Below are positions 1-9,610 of a stretch of DNA of 64,000 nt, piece after piece. Source of the DNA: Bacteroidia bacterium (GTDB taxonomy: Bacteria; Bacteroidota; Bacteroidia; Cytophagales; Cyclobacteriaceae). The position numbers were made by a program, and so were the translations under genes. Location of the stretch: assembly GCA_030432655.1 (NCBI GenBank), contig JAUILA010000011.1:109656-173655 (forward strand). Reading direction: 5' to 3'. Positions within the stretch are counted from its first letter, which is position 1, and each line of letters opens with the position of its first letter. The notes under the pieces were generated by a model. The model was not told where the DNA came from. It made no database searches and saw only the letters and a program-made list of their open reading frames with translations.

Positions 1-1
1 T

Positions 2-397
2 GAGGCAGTCATCGTTGACATATTCGACGGGATGAGGGACGGCGATTCTGCCAGGGTAGCGGCTCATTTTGTGCGTGATGCCACGATGTCGTCGGTATTC
101 AGAAACCAGGACGGCAAGGTAGAACGACGCGGGGGAAGTCTTCAGGGCTGGCTGAACGCGATTGGAACACCAAGGGAAGAGGTTCTTGATGAACGCATCT
201 GGGACGTTAAGGTAAACCTGGATGGCGAACTCGCCACGGCATGGTGCGATTATGCATTATACATAGGAGAATCTTACAGTCATTGCGGGGTTGATGCTTT
301 TCAATTATATCATGACGGAACGCGCTGGAAAGTATTTCATGTAGCCGATACACGACGGAAAGAATGTGACATACCGGACGAAGTAAAGAATAAGTAA
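2..397 (+). CDS. NTF2-like (lumazine-binding/SnoaL type) protein, 5' partial
   Basis: The reading frame is open from base 2, with no stop before the first internal ATG at 32, so the gene begins left of the window and only its C-terminal 131 codons are visible. The peptide has the features of small NTF2-like cone-fold proteins: an opening FDGMRDGDSARVAAHF helix, a charged middle, and C-terminal strands containing AWCDYALYIG and FQLYHDGTRWKVFHVADTRR. Such domains are common in Bacteroidota as single-domain proteins, sometimes exported, of mostly unknown substrate. No catalytic residues can be assigned. A perfect stem-loop lies 43 bp after the stop. Family call fairly sure, function unknown. Confidence 0.7.
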   Translation, partial: EAVIVDIFDGMRDGDSARVAAHFVRDATMSSVFRNQDGKVERRGGSLQGWLNAIGTPREEVLDERIWDVKVNLDGELATAWCDYALYIGESYSHCGVDAFQLYHDGTRWKVFHVADTRRKECDIPDEVKNK

Positions 398-439
398 CTG
401 ACCTGCAGTCAGAAACGTTTTTTATTGCAAATAACTTAC

Positions 440-462
440 ATCTGTGTCACCCTGACACAGAT
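440..462. terminator. Perfect 10-bp stem-loop after the NTF2-like gene
   Basis: ATCTGTGTCA at 440-449 pairs completely with TGACACAGAT at 453-462 around a CCC loop. It lies 43 bp after the stop at 397 and 93 bp before the next start. The following bases (TTGAATTAATTT) are T/A-rich but not a clean T tract, so it may be a weak terminator or an operator-like palindrome. Confidence 0.45.
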
Positions 463-554
463 TTGAATTAATTTATTGATCCTCAGTCCTTATCCTTGTA
501 AAGCAGCCATTTTTGACTGCACAAACCAGTTGACTTTTTATTTAACAGGATATT

Positions 555-1196
555 GTGGCGAGGAAAGCATTCCTATTTTTTACGCTTCTTTTTATTTGTC
601 TGGGTGGTATCGCCTGGTTATTCTGGCATCAGGAATTTAAATACACCCTGCCGACACCAGTACCGGCCGACTTAACAGAAGTCAGCCCGGGTGACAGTAT
701 ATCGCTGCCATTTTCAACAAGCAGTAAGAACGTATTTGTTCATTTTTATAATTATGATTGCCCCTGTTCCAGGTTCAATATTGCTGAATTCAAGTCCATG
801 GTGCGAAGGTACTCGGGCGACATTGAATTTATTGCCGTTCTGCAGGCGGATGGGGATCAGGAAAAAATTAAAACGTTTAAGGATAAATATGACCTTGGAA
901 TACGAGTCATCGACGATCCTGATGGTAAAATTGCCGATCTGCTGGGCGTATACAGTACTCCTCAGGCCGTCCTGATCAAAGGCGACCGCGTTTTTTACAA
1001 AGGCAATTACAACAGGGCCAGGTTCTGCATTTCCCGGAATACAAAATTTGCCGAAATAGCCCTCACAGCCCTTATTAATGACGAACCACCACCAGAATTT
1101 CCTTCCGTCGCCTTTACCGCATACGGATGTGAACTTCCCTCCAATACTGAACAATCTGACTTAACCTTATTTTCATTTTTTAATTATGGCAACTAA
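555..1196 (+). CDS. Membrane-anchored thioredoxin-fold protein (DUF6436-like)
   Basis: 213 residues with a GTG start, preceded by AACAGGA as ribosome binding site. An N-terminal hydrophobic segment (about residues 5-25) is a signal anchor. A thioredoxin-like fold follows, with the strand VFVHFYNYDCPCSRFN carrying a CPC motif at about residue 70, a DDPDGKIADLLGVYSTPQAVLI region containing the cis-Pro loop TP, and a C-terminal NRARFC segment. The CPC pair suggests thiol or peroxide chemistry on the periplasmic side, but the classical CxxC is absent. The stop overlaps the next gene by 11 bp, so the two are translationally coupled. The DUF6436 assignment is from memory of the family pattern. Confidence 0.6.
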   Translation: MARKAFLFFTLLFICLGGIAWLFWHQEFKYTLPTPVPADLTEVSPGDSISLPFSTSSKNVFVHFYNYDCPCSRFNIAEFKSMVRRYSGDIEFIAVLQADGDQEKIKTFKDKYDLGIRVIDDPDGKIADLLGVYSTPQAVLIKGDRVFYKGNYNRARFCISRNTKFAEIALTALINDEPPPEFPSVAFTAYGCELPSNTEQSDLTLFSFFNYGN

Positions 1197-2937
1197 ACAA
1201 GAAATTCATTCCTTTTTTGACGGAGTATATACCAAATCAAACCGGATCATTGAAATCGTTTTGATCGGCTATTTTGTTTTTGGCATCCTCCTGTCTTTCT
1301 TTTACGACACCTATTTTGTGGGTATAGGCGTCGGCGCACTTAACATGATCTTGTATTTCGGTTCAAAAGCCTTGTTCGGGAAGACCCGGTACATTCAGTA
1401 TGTTGCCAGCCTGGTTTTCGGAATATTTATGGCCCAGTTCATATACCAGATGCACGGCCTGTTTGAAATGCATTTTACAGCGTTCATTGCCATCATCGCG
1501 ATGATTACCTACCAGAACAAATATGCGTTCCTGCCCCAGGCCCTTTTTGTGGTCATCCACCATTCGTCCTTCGCCTACATTCAGTATCTCGGAGTGATCA
1601 ATGAAGTTGACGCTTACAAGAATATTTATTTCACCCAACTGGAATTCATGGACTTCCAGACCTTTCTTTTTCATGCCGGACTGTATGCGCTCGGGGTGGT
1701 CCTGGCAGCCATTTACGCGCATAACCTGGAAGGTCATACCACGGAAAATGCAATCAACATTATTGCCATGAAGGAGAATGAAATGGTTATGCAAAAAAAT
1801 ATTAGCCTGGCAAATGAAATCGCCGGGGGTAACCTGGAGAATTCGATAATTGTAAGTGAGGGCGACAAAATGGGTGAAGCCTTACAGGAAATGCGGGAAA
1901 GTCTCAAGCAAAGTGCGGACCGCGAAAAAGAAGAGAAATTCATCAATGTGGGTATTGCTGAGATCGGTGAAATTATCCGCGCAAATGAAAACGACATAGA
2001 CGAATTGTCATTCCGGGTCATCTCCTACCTGGTAAAATACCTGAATGCCAACCAGGGTGCGATCTTTGTACGGATCGACCAGGATGAGGAGGTCTTCCTG
2101 GAACTTAAGGGATGCTATGCCTATGAACGGAAAAAATACCTGGACAAAAAAGTAAGTCCCGGCGACGGAATCCTGGGTCAGTGTTACCTGGAAGAACAGC
2201 CGATCATCCTTAAGGAAATCCCGGAGAACTATATTAACATCACCTCCGGATTGGGTAATGCAACACCCGACTTTCTGATCCTGATCCCTGTCAAAACCGA
2301 CCACGCCGTCGAAGGTGTGATTGAGATCGCCTCCTTCCGGGAATTTGAGCAATTTAAAGTAGATTTTCTGAAGAAGGTCTGCGAGAATATTGCATCAGTC
2401 ATCGCCTCCTCCAAAATTAATGCACAAACCAGGGAACTGTTCCGGAAGTCCCAGGAACAAACGGAAATGCTGCGATCGCAGGAAGAAGAAATGCGACAGA
2501 ACATGGAAGAACTATCCGCTACCCAGGAAGAAATGCAACGGAAAACGCGCGAATTTGAGTCACGCTTTTCAGCCCTGAATGAAAGCGGCCTGGCTTTTTC
2601 AGAATTTCACCCGGATGGGACTGTAATTTCCGGCAACCCTGCGTTTTCCGCGATCACAGGCGTTTCTCCGGAACAACTCATTTCCATGAAGTATGATGAG
2701 CTTACCGGCCGGAACAATACTAATTCTTTTGGAGAAATTCTTTCCCGGCTTCATACAGACCGAAAACATTCGGGGATCTTTCAGTTCAATGAAACTAACG
2801 GGCAATCCACCGAGCTGTTTGGTACGTTTGTTCTGATTACAGATGATTCAGATGAACCAAAAAGTATTGTTTTCTATGGGATGAAAACAGGTGGACGCAC
2901 TAAACCGGCAGTCAGAAAAGAACAGCCCGTTACCTGA
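1186..2937 (+). CDS. Membrane sensor protein with GAF and PAS domains, no output domain
   Basis: 583 residues. Residues about 20-175 hold several hydrophobic helices with the pattern HGLFEMHF and a later HHSSF. Conserved histidines of this kind occur in the membrane sensor region of a class of methyl-accepting chemotaxis proteins. A linker helix (about 180-250) is followed by a GAF domain (about 255-400), a glutamate-rich coiled coil (about 405-445, SQEEEMRQNMEELSATQEEM) and a PAS fold (about 450-560). I see no histidine kinase, GGDEF, HTH or MCP signalling region before the stop, so it probably passes its signal to a partner protein. It overlaps the thioredoxin-fold gene by 11 bp. Confidence 0.65.
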   Translation: MATKQEIHSFFDGVYTKSNRIIEIVLIGYFVFGILLSFFYDTYFVGIGVGALNMILYFGSKALFGKTRYIQYVASLVFGIFMAQFIYQMHGLFEMHFTAFIAIIAMITYQNKYAFLPQALFVVIHHSSFAYIQYLGVINEVDAYKNIYFTQLEFMDFQTFLFHAGLYALGVVLAAIYAHNLEGHTTENAINIIAMKENEMVMQKNISLANEIAGGNLENSIIVSEGDKMGEALQEMRESLKQSADREKEEKFINVGIAEIGEIIRANENDIDELSFRVISYLVKYLNANQGAIFVRIDQDEEVFLELKGCYAYERKKYLDKKVSPGDGILGQCYLEEQPIILKEIPENYINITSGLGNATPDFLILIPVKTDHAVEGVIEIASFREFEQFKVDFLKKVCENIASVIASSKINAQTRELFRKSQEQTEMLRSQEEEMRQNMEELSATQEEMQRKTREFESRFSALNESGLAFSEFHPDGTVISGNPAFSAITGVSPEQLISMKYDELTGRNNTNSFGEILSRLHTDRKHSGIFQFNETNGQSTELFGTFVLITDDSDEPKSIVFYGMKTGGRTKPAVRKEQPVT

Positions 2938-2960
2938 GAAAATGAATTTAGTAAAACCGG

Positions 2961-3875
2961 TCAGGTGATGAATTCCTCGTCAGTCGCTTGCAGTGGCTCA
3001 GGAATTCTGGCTCCTCCCTGCATTTCCAGCAAGTTGATCTCGATCGTCCTGCTGATCTGATCGAGGGGCAAAGCGGCAGGAGTTTCCTCGAACGGATTGA
3101 GGAGCGCCTGTCCGATCGCCTGGGTTGTCAGGAAAATATATCCGATCATGGTGCCGGTGAATATTGACCACATACCTATGGATTCGGCAGTTCCCCATAC
3201 CTCAAAAACAACAAAAATGAAGACGAATATCCGGGTGTAATAATTATAGGTGGTCGGAAAGACTGTATTTTTAATTCGTTCACATTTTCCCATGTCATCA
3301 CACAGGTTGTTCAGCGTCCCATTAAGTGAATGAAATTTAAACCCGTCCACACCTCCCGCGTCATAGAGCGTCTGGAGGTCTTTCGCATGCTCGCTGAGCA
3401 GGGCATTAGGTATATTGGACTCTTTTTCTACCAGTTTGACCTCCTCATCCGCCACGAATTTCCGGTATTTACTCACTTCCACATCTCGTAGCGTTTCCTT
3501 CAACGCATACACGAAGGCAATCTGCCTTCGAACTGCCCGCTTACGTAACTCCTTTAAATGGGGCCGGCCCATTTTCCCCGATTCCATGGAATATTGCAGC
3601 CACTGGCGGGCCCAGGAACGGCTGTTATTGACTACCATTCCCCAGATTTTCCTTCCTTCCCACCAGCGATCGTATGCCTGGTTGTTATTAAACCCGATAA
3701 AAAAGGCAAGCGCTGTTCCCAGGATGGTGGGAATAAGTGTGGGAGAATCCATGAAGGCATCCAGCAGCAGCCGATCAACCAGATAAGCCAGTACGGAAGT
3801 AACGAGAACATAGATCAGGTTTCGCCAGCTACCGTGAAGAATAAATTTAAAACTGATGTATTTTTTTGTTAGCAT
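2961..3875 (-). CDS. Bestrophin-like (UPF0187) ion channel protein
   Basis: 304 residues, the usual length of bacterial bestrophin homologues. The N-terminus carries the family pattern: a short cytosolic start, a first membrane helix (about 18-38), a second (about 44-62), then FFIGFNNNQAYDRWWEGRK and NNSRSWARQ. Two further hydrophobic helices lie at about 205-245. Known members form pentameric anion or cation channels in the inner membrane. The gene converges on the sensor gene (23 bp between stops) and diverges from the TonB receptor with 218 bp between starts. Family call firm; ion selectivity cannot be read from sequence. Confidence 0.85.
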   Translation of the reverse strand: MLTKKYISFKFILHGSWRNLIYVLVTSVLAYLVDRLLLDAFMDSPTLIPTILGTALAFFIGFNNNQAYDRWWEGRKIWGMVVNNSRSWARQWLQYSMESGKMGRPHLKELRKRAVRRQIAFVYALKETLRDVEVSKYRKFVADEEVKLVEKESNIPNALLSEHAKDLQTLYDAGGVDGFKFHSLNGTLNNLCDDMGKCERIKNTVFPTTYNYYTRIFVFIFVVFEVWGTAESIGMWSIFTGTMIGYIFLTTQAIGQALLNPFEETPAALPLDQISRTIEINLLEMQGGARIPEPLQATDEEFIT

Positions 3876-4093
3876 ACATGCAATCGTTTATGCAGGTAAA
3901 ATTATTAAGGCAACTGATTGCCGGGTGGTCAAATTAGCATATTAACCGGCTAAAATACAGGAAATTGGTTTTTCTATAACCAACCGGTTTACAACGATAC
4001 AATGGATAATGGTGTCTGGTAAACGAATTATTATCCCATTAATATCGCATTATTTACCAGCCATGTAAATTACTACCATCGTGGCCAAAAGCT

Positions 4094-6811
4094 ATGAGGT
4101 TTTTTATTTATTTGCACTCCATGTTGAAGCAACCTAAACTAATTCTCCTTTTAATCCTTTTACTGTCGTTTAATTCACTGTTTGCACAAAGCCAGGCACC
4201 GACATTCAAAAGAAATTATCAGGATGCTCCCCTTCCTGCCGTATTACGTGAATTATCAGGTGAAACTGAATTCGAGTTCCACTTTCGGGACCAGTGGGAC
4301 CTGGCCGAACTCCGGGTGAATGCGAATGCGGGTGATGAAGTTCTGCCCGTACTGGAAGATCTCCTCTCCCCCATTGATTTCTCAGTGATCCGGTACGAGA
4401 ATAATATCATTCTCCTCAATCAGAAGGGGCTTGAAACATATCGATATGAGGTTTGGGAAGAGAATGACCCGCTACTTGATCAGTACAAAATTGTCGGTAC
4501 CGGACAGCCGGACCGTCCCGGGCAACCCGTGACTTTTTCAGGATACATACGCGATGGCCGTGACAACTCACCTCTGGTAGGGGCCAGCGTCCAGGTGGAA
4601 GGTACGACTACAGGATCTATTACCAATATCAGCGGCTATTTTGAATTCCCACTCTTACCAGGCAAATATGTACTGGTTGCTCAGTATGCCGGGTATGAAG
4701 TACAGGAGGTGCCGGTTCAACTGCTGAATACGGGTTCCCTGGATATCGAACTGTTCAATGAAACCGTGAGACTAGAGGAAGTAACCATTTCAGCCCTGGG
4801 TCAGACCGAAGGGGTCTCTGAAAAAGTAGCAGGAAAAGAAGTTCTTGGAATTGAAGCTATAAAAAGCCTGCCTACTTTCCTCGGTGAAGTGGATCCGGTA
4901 AAGAGTCTCATTTCCCTGCCGGGTGTCAGCTCCGTCGGAGAAGGAACGGCCGGGTATAATGTCCGTGGGGGTGATCCGGGACAAAACCTGCTGATGCAGG
5001 ACGAGGCAATCCTGTATAACAGCGCGCACATGTTCGGATTCTTCAGCGCCTTTAACCCCGACCTGCTAAGGGATGTGGTGCTTTATAAAGGAGGCGGACC
5101 GGCCAATTACGGCGGCCGCGTTTCTTCCGTACTCAACGTGAACCTGAGAAATGGCAATGCCAAGGAATTCCAGGTAAACGGGGGTGTCGGGCTTGTCTCA
5201 TCCAGGCTTACGGTGGAAGGACCAATTAAAAAAGAAAAAACTTCCTTCATCGCCGGTGGAAGAGCTTCATATTCTGACTGGCTACTGAAGCAGATGAAAG
5301 ATCCGGACTTGTATCAAAGTTCGGCCAGCTTCTATGACGCCAACCTGAAGATCAATCACATTCATAATAAGAAGAATGTCTTTACGCTCTCAACTTACAT
5401 GAGCCAGGACCGTTTTGAATTTGCTTCCGATACCACCTACTTCTGGAAGAGCAAGGCGGCCACTCTCAGCTGGTCTCATATTTTTGCCCCGGAATTGCTG
5501 ATGCAGACACACCTGGTATTCAGTGATTATCAAAGTGACATTGAAAATGAGCAGGACCTGTATGCCTTTGAATACAACTCAGGAATCCGCAACTACCAGG
5601 CAAAAATGGACTTCAGTTGGTCTCCAAACAACCAGCACAAGGTGGATTTTGGAATCAGTTCATTGTTGTATGAATTTAATTCGGGAGAATTTGAGCCGCT
5701 CAAGAATAATGAAAATGAATCCCCTGTCACGATTCCCCAGGAAAGAGCCCTGGAAAGCGCATTTTATATAAATGATGAATTCTCGCTAAGTCCGTTCTTT
5801 TCCATCGTATACGGTGTCCGTGTTTCGAGTTTCCTGGCCATGGGGGGAGAATATTTTGCATTTCAGGAAGGGGTGCCCCGCTCCCCGGAAACTATCACAG
5901 ATACCCTCACTTTCGGGGATAATGAAGTTTTCAGGGAGCAGTTTGGTTTCGAACCACGCGTCTCACTCCGTTGGCTGCTGAATCCTAACACATCTCTGAA
6001 GGCGAGTTATTACCGGACCAAGCAGTACATCCATCTCATTTCCAATACCACCGCTATATCCCCGGTCGATTACTGGAAATCAACCGGGTATAACCTGGAG
6101 CCTTCCACCGCCGATCAGTATACACTGGGCCTCTTTAAAAACTGGAATGACAATATGTATGAATTCTCGGTCGAGGCCTACTACAAGGAGACGGACAATG
6201 TAGTGGATTATAAGAATGGCGCCTCCATATTGCTCAATGAAACGCTGGATGCCGACTTGCTACAGGGTGACGGACGCGCATACGGTGCGGAAGTACTTGT
6301 AAGGAAAAACCGCGGCAAACTCACCGGCTGGATCGGATACACCTATTCCCGGACAAAACGACAGTTTGTGGATGGACAGTTTGATGAGGAAACTATCAAC
6401 GAAGGAGCCTGGTACCCCTCAAACTACGATAAGCCGCACGACCTGTCGGTTGTTTTGAATTACAAGACCAGCCGGAGATTCAGCATTAGTTTGAATTTCT
6501 CCTATTCAACAGGAAGACCGATCACTGTTCCGGTGTCAAAATTCCAATACGAAGATATCCTGTCCGTCCTGAATTACAGCGAGCGTAACCAGTTCAGGGT
6601 GCCGGACTATCACCGCCTGGATCTTTCCTTTACCCTGAAGAGCGGGTTGAAAAAGGATAAGTTTATCGATGGCGAGTGGGTCCTTTCGCTTTACAATGTA
6701 TACGGACGTAAAAACCCGTATTCAGTTTATTTCACGCAGCGGGGCAATGCTTTCAGGTTATCAATCCTGGGCAGCATATTCCCGTCATTAAGCTATAATT
6801 TCAGAATATGA
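4094..6811 (+). CDS. TonB-dependent outer-membrane receptor with STN-like and CarboxypepD_reg domains
   Basis: 905 residues. A signal peptide ends near residue 32 (FNSLFAQ). Residues about 38-120 resemble the STN secretin/TonB short domain. Residues about 147-232 are a carboxypeptidase-regulatory-like beta sandwich (SGYIRDGRDNSPLVGASVQV). A plug follows (about 245-355, with SLPGVSSVGEGTAGYNVRGG) and the remainder is the 22-strand-type barrel ending in FPSLSYNFRI. This receptor type imports large or scarce ligands across the outer membrane using TonB energy. No TonB box can be pinned down. It overlaps the DUF4249 gene by 4 bp. The second Met at 4124 would also give a good signal peptide and may be the real start. 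Confidence 0.9.
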   Translation: MRFFIYLHSMLKQPKLILLLILLLSFNSLFAQSQAPTFKRNYQDAPLPAVLRELSGETEFEFHFRDQWDLAELRVNANAGDEVLPVLEDLLSPIDFSVIRYENNIILLNQKGLETYRYEVWEENDPLLDQYKIVGTGQPDRPGQPVTFSGYIRDGRDNSPLVGASVQVEGTTTGSITNISGYFEFPLLPGKYVLVAQYAGYEVQEVPVQLLNTGSLDIELFNETVRLEEVTISALGQTEGVSEKVAGKEVLGIEAIKSLPTFLGEVDPVKSLISLPGVSSVGEGTAGYNVRGGDPGQNLLMQDEAILYNSAHMFGFFSAFNPDLLRDVVLYKGGGPANYGGRVSSVLNVNLRNGNAKEFQVNGGVGLVSSRLTVEGPIKKEKTSFIAGGRASYSDWLLKQMKDPDLYQSSASFYDANLKINHIHNKKNVFTLSTYMSQDRFEFASDTTYFWKSKAATLSWSHIFAPELLMQTHLVFSDYQSDIENEQDLYAFEYNSGIRNYQAKMDFSWSPNNQHKVDFGISSLLYEFNSGEFEPLKNNENESPVTIPQERALESAFYINDEFSLSPFFSIVYGVRVSSFLAMGGEYFAFQEGVPRSPETITDTLTFGDNEVFREQFGFEPRVSLRWLLNPNTSLKASYYRTKQYIHLISNTTAISPVDYWKSTGYNLEPSTADQYTLGLFKNWNDNMYEFSVEAYYKETDNVVDYKNGASILLNETLDADLLQGDGRAYGAEVLVRKNRGKLTGWIGYTYSRTKRQFVDGQFDEETINEGAWYPSNYDKPHDLSVVLNYKTSRRFSISLNFSYSTGRPITVPVSKFQYEDILSVLNYSERNQFRVPDYHRLDLSFTLKSGLKKDKFIDGEWVLSLYNVYGRKNPYSVYFTQRGNAFRLSILGSIFPSLSYNFRI

Positions 6812-7938
6812 AGTTCATTCAGCGACATATACTCACAGGTCTTTTTGCCGGTCTGATGATCCTCTCAGGATGCATAGATCCTATTGAATTTGACACAGGC
6901 AGTGAGTCGAGGCGGCTTGTGGTTGAAGGACTGATAAGCAATGTTTCTTACAATGAAAGAGAACTGTTGCCAAATTACCCGGAACGCTTTTATGTAAAGC
7001 TACAGTGGACTGGTCCTGTAAATAATGAACGCAATGATGTGATTTCAGACGCCACAGTCCACCTCGTTGATGATCTCGGAGAAGCCTGGGAATATATCTG
7101 GGTTGCCGAAACGAGCAGCTACCTTATGCCTTTTGACGATTTTAAGGCAGAGCCGGGAAGATCCTACCATTTGCGAATTGAATTATCCGATGGTAAAGTC
7201 TATGAATCCGAAGAGGAAACCATGCATGTAGCCCCTTCCCTGCCGGGTGTCGACTACAGTCTGATTACCCGTATTCAGGAAATCAATGTGGGTGAGCAAA
7301 CACAATTTGAAGAACAGCGGGGCCTGGTGCTATCGGCGCAGGTTCCGGAACACGACGATGATGAAACATTCTATTTCAGGTACAAGGTCACCCCTAGCTG
7401 GGTCTATGTGGCACCACTTCCGCCCCAAAGCAGCCCGGTGAAGACCTGCTATGTCACGAATAAATTTTATTTCCAGAAAATCAACACAAAAATAGACAGG
7501 ACCGGCGGATACAATAATGAATTGTTTTTCCTGGAGACGGAGAATAATCAACGACTCTACCGGGATTTTTCTGCCTACGTCACACAATATTCACTAAGCC
7601 CGCTGGCACATGAATTCTGGAACCAGCTTGCGATTCAGCAGGAAAGCGGCGGAGGAATATTTGACCCTCCCCCATTTGAATTATTTTCCAATGTCTACAA
7701 CGTGGAAGACCCTGAAGAAAAAGTATCAGGATTCTTCAGTGTTGCCCATGAATCATCCGTACGCTGGTTCATAAACGGATCAGAACTACCCTATGAAATT
7801 GATAATGGCATGGATCCCTGCGTGCCACCGCCGGGTACACCGAATATACCGACTCCCGATTGCCTGAATTGCCTTGAATACAGAGGAGGATCCAGCTTTA
7901 ACACAACTGAACGTCCATCCTGGTGGCGTCAATATTAA
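6808..7938 (+). CDS. DUF4249 lipoprotein, partner of the TonB receptor
   Basis: 376 residues with a lipoprotein signal ending in LMILSGC. The N-terminus (DPIEFDTGSESRRLVVEGLI) and the C-terminal end (CLNCLEYRGGSSFNTTERP followed by SWW) match DUF4249, a family that in Bacteroidota nearly always follows a TonB-dependent receptor with this architecture. The start codon overlaps the receptor stop (ATGA), indicating translational coupling. By analogy with SusD it may act as a surface-exposed or periplasmic binding partner, but no ligand is known to me. Confidence 0.85.
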   Translation: MKFIQRHILTGLFAGLMILSGCIDPIEFDTGSESRRLVVEGLISNVSYNERELLPNYPERFYVKLQWTGPVNNERNDVISDATVHLVDDLGEAWEYIWVAETSSYLMPFDDFKAEPGRSYHLRIELSDGKVYESEEETMHVAPSLPGVDYSLITRIQEINVGEQTQFEEQRGLVLSAQVPEHDDDETFYFRYKVTPSWVYVAPLPPQSSPVKTCYVTNKFYFQKINTKIDRTGGYNNELFFLETENNQRLYRDFSAYVTQYSLSPLAHEFWNQLAIQQESGGGIFDPPPFELFSNVYNVEDPEEKVSGFFSVAHESSVRWFINGSELPYEIDNGMDPCVPPPGTPNIPTPDCLNCLEYRGGSSFNTTERPSWWRQY

Positions 7939-7948
7939 TCCAACTTAT

Positions 7949-9526
7949 ATGAGAAATTTACTGTTCATCCTTCTCGCATTTCTTTCAGCAGGCGCCTTTG
8001 CCCAGTCAGCCAACCAGGTGCATATGGTTACCGAGTCATCGGCGTACGTAAGTGGTGATATGGTAAGATTACAGCTGATGGTGATGGATGCTTCCGGACG
8101 ACCGGTAACCGAAGACAGGATTATCCATACGTTTCTGACCGATCACAGGGGTACGGTTGTTTTAAAACGGAAATTTCTGGTCACAGATATTGAAAAAGCA
8201 GGATTTATCCAGCTTCCCGCTGACCTCGAGACCGGTAAATATACCCTGGTGGCCTGCATTGCTGGTGCTGACACCCGGGCAAGACTCAGCCTGTCGGTCT
8301 ACAATCCAAGTATCTTTGCATCTTCCATTCCTCCGGATAACGCCGATACCGGGCTGGGCCTCGAATCTTCCCTACCCGCGGCCAACCTGACCCTGCGACC
8401 GGAAGGCGCGTTGAATGTAAGTTCGATGGCCAACCTCGCAATAGAGCTTCCAAAAACAGCCAACAAAGGGGTCATGCTGACCAAAATTTATGATCCGCGC
8501 TTCGAAACAGCTCCGGTTATGAGTGAGATTACGGAATCACCCGTGCCGGAAGCCATTGAGGACAAACTCTCCTTTGAGTATATAACCACAGATCCCAACT
8601 CGCGTATTTCCCTGTATTTTATGGAGCAGGGGTTTGTTGAAGAATTTTATCTCGCTGAAGAAGAAAAGATCCTGGAAAAACTACCGGCCCTGTTTGGCTC
8701 AGGACACATCTATGCCTATCAGTTTGACGCACAGGGCAACCGGCTGGGCGAATTACCGGTAAAGGTCGAACCGGCCACCCGTATCAGTTTTGCCACCTCG
8801 GACAATACCGTGCCTTTCAACGACGAGATTCGCCAGATCCTTGAAAAGAAAAGGGTTCGCAAATTTGTCGATCAGGTGTACCGGAACGGGGAAGATCCCG
8901 TTGTTTCCCTGATGGCCGAAGAATACAATATGAATCCGGACCGTACAGTCGTATTATCCAATTTCTCAGGAATTGCCTCCTTAAGGGAAGCATTGTCCAA
9001 TATCACACCAAAAACCCAGGTAATCCGACGGGACAAAGAATATGAACTGCGTCTCTCTCCTGAAAATTCGGGTTTTCGCTATCAGGAATCTCCCCTTATC
9101 CTGATGGAAGGGGTGCCGACCTTCTCGCTTGATTCGTTAATTGAAATGCCTTCAGAAGATATCGAATCCATTGAAGTCTTTATTTCACTCGACAAGCTTC
9201 GCCGGTTTGGTACTTTCGGACGGTACGGCGTGGTGTCCATTCACCTTACTAAACCGGAAGAAAACCCACTTCAGGAAAAACTGGATAAGATTCCGGTCTA
9301 TTATGGTGTAAGCGACCTCGTCAGCGAACCGGTATCTGTTGACGGTCCTGATTTGCGGCCAGTTGCATTCTGGGACCCGGCGCTTCGTCTCAGTGGCCAG
9401 GAGGAAATTATGATACGCTGGAACCCATCTGATGTAGCAGGAGAATATATTGCCTGGTCCCTGGTCGTCGGTGCCGACGGACGGATCCTGAAGTCAGCCA
9501 GGACCATCGAAGTATCCTCCAATTAA
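7949..9526 (+). CDS. Exported MG2-like protein with degenerate TonB plug-like C-terminus
   Basis: The open frame begins inside the DUF4249 gene, but the ATG at 7949 starts a proper signal peptide (MRNLLFILLAFLSAGAFAQ), so I use it (525 residues). Residues about 20-125 resemble a macroglobulin MG2-like beta sandwich (AYVSGDMVRLQLMVMDASG). Near residues 405-470, SPLILMEGVPTFSLDSLIEM then EDIESIEVFISL and FGRYGVVSIHLTK follow the layout of a TonB receptor plug (ligand loop, then the IESIEV and GVISI strands) but there is no barrel. It lies 10 bp after DUF4249, so it is the third gene of the cassette. It may be a periplasmic accessory; function inferred only from context. Confidence 0.6.
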   Translation: MRNLLFILLAFLSAGAFAQSANQVHMVTESSAYVSGDMVRLQLMVMDASGRPVTEDRIIHTFLTDHRGTVVLKRKFLVTDIEKAGFIQLPADLETGKYTLVACIAGADTRARLSLSVYNPSIFASSIPPDNADTGLGLESSLPAANLTLRPEGALNVSSMANLAIELPKTANKGVMLTKIYDPRFETAPVMSEITESPVPEAIEDKLSFEYITTDPNSRISLYFMEQGFVEEFYLAEEEKILEKLPALFGSGHIYAYQFDAQGNRLGELPVKVEPATRISFATSDNTVPFNDEIRQILEKKRVRKFVDQVYRNGEDPVVSLMAEEYNMNPDRTVVLSNFSGIASLREALSNITPKTQVIRRDKEYELRLSPENSGFRYQESPLILMEGVPTFSLDSLIEMPSEDIESIEVFISLDKLRRFGTFGRYGVVSIHLTKPEENPLQEKLDKIPVYYGVSDLVSEPVSVDGPDLRPVAFWDPALRLSGQEEIMIRWNPSDVAGEYIAWSLVVGADGRILKSARTIEVSSN

Positions 9527-9610
9527 TTCTAAATACTCCCTTTCCCCTCCGTCATGTTATTTCAGCATGATGGGAATTCCTTTTTTTGTAACTTAAGGCA
9601 AATTCGCTTT

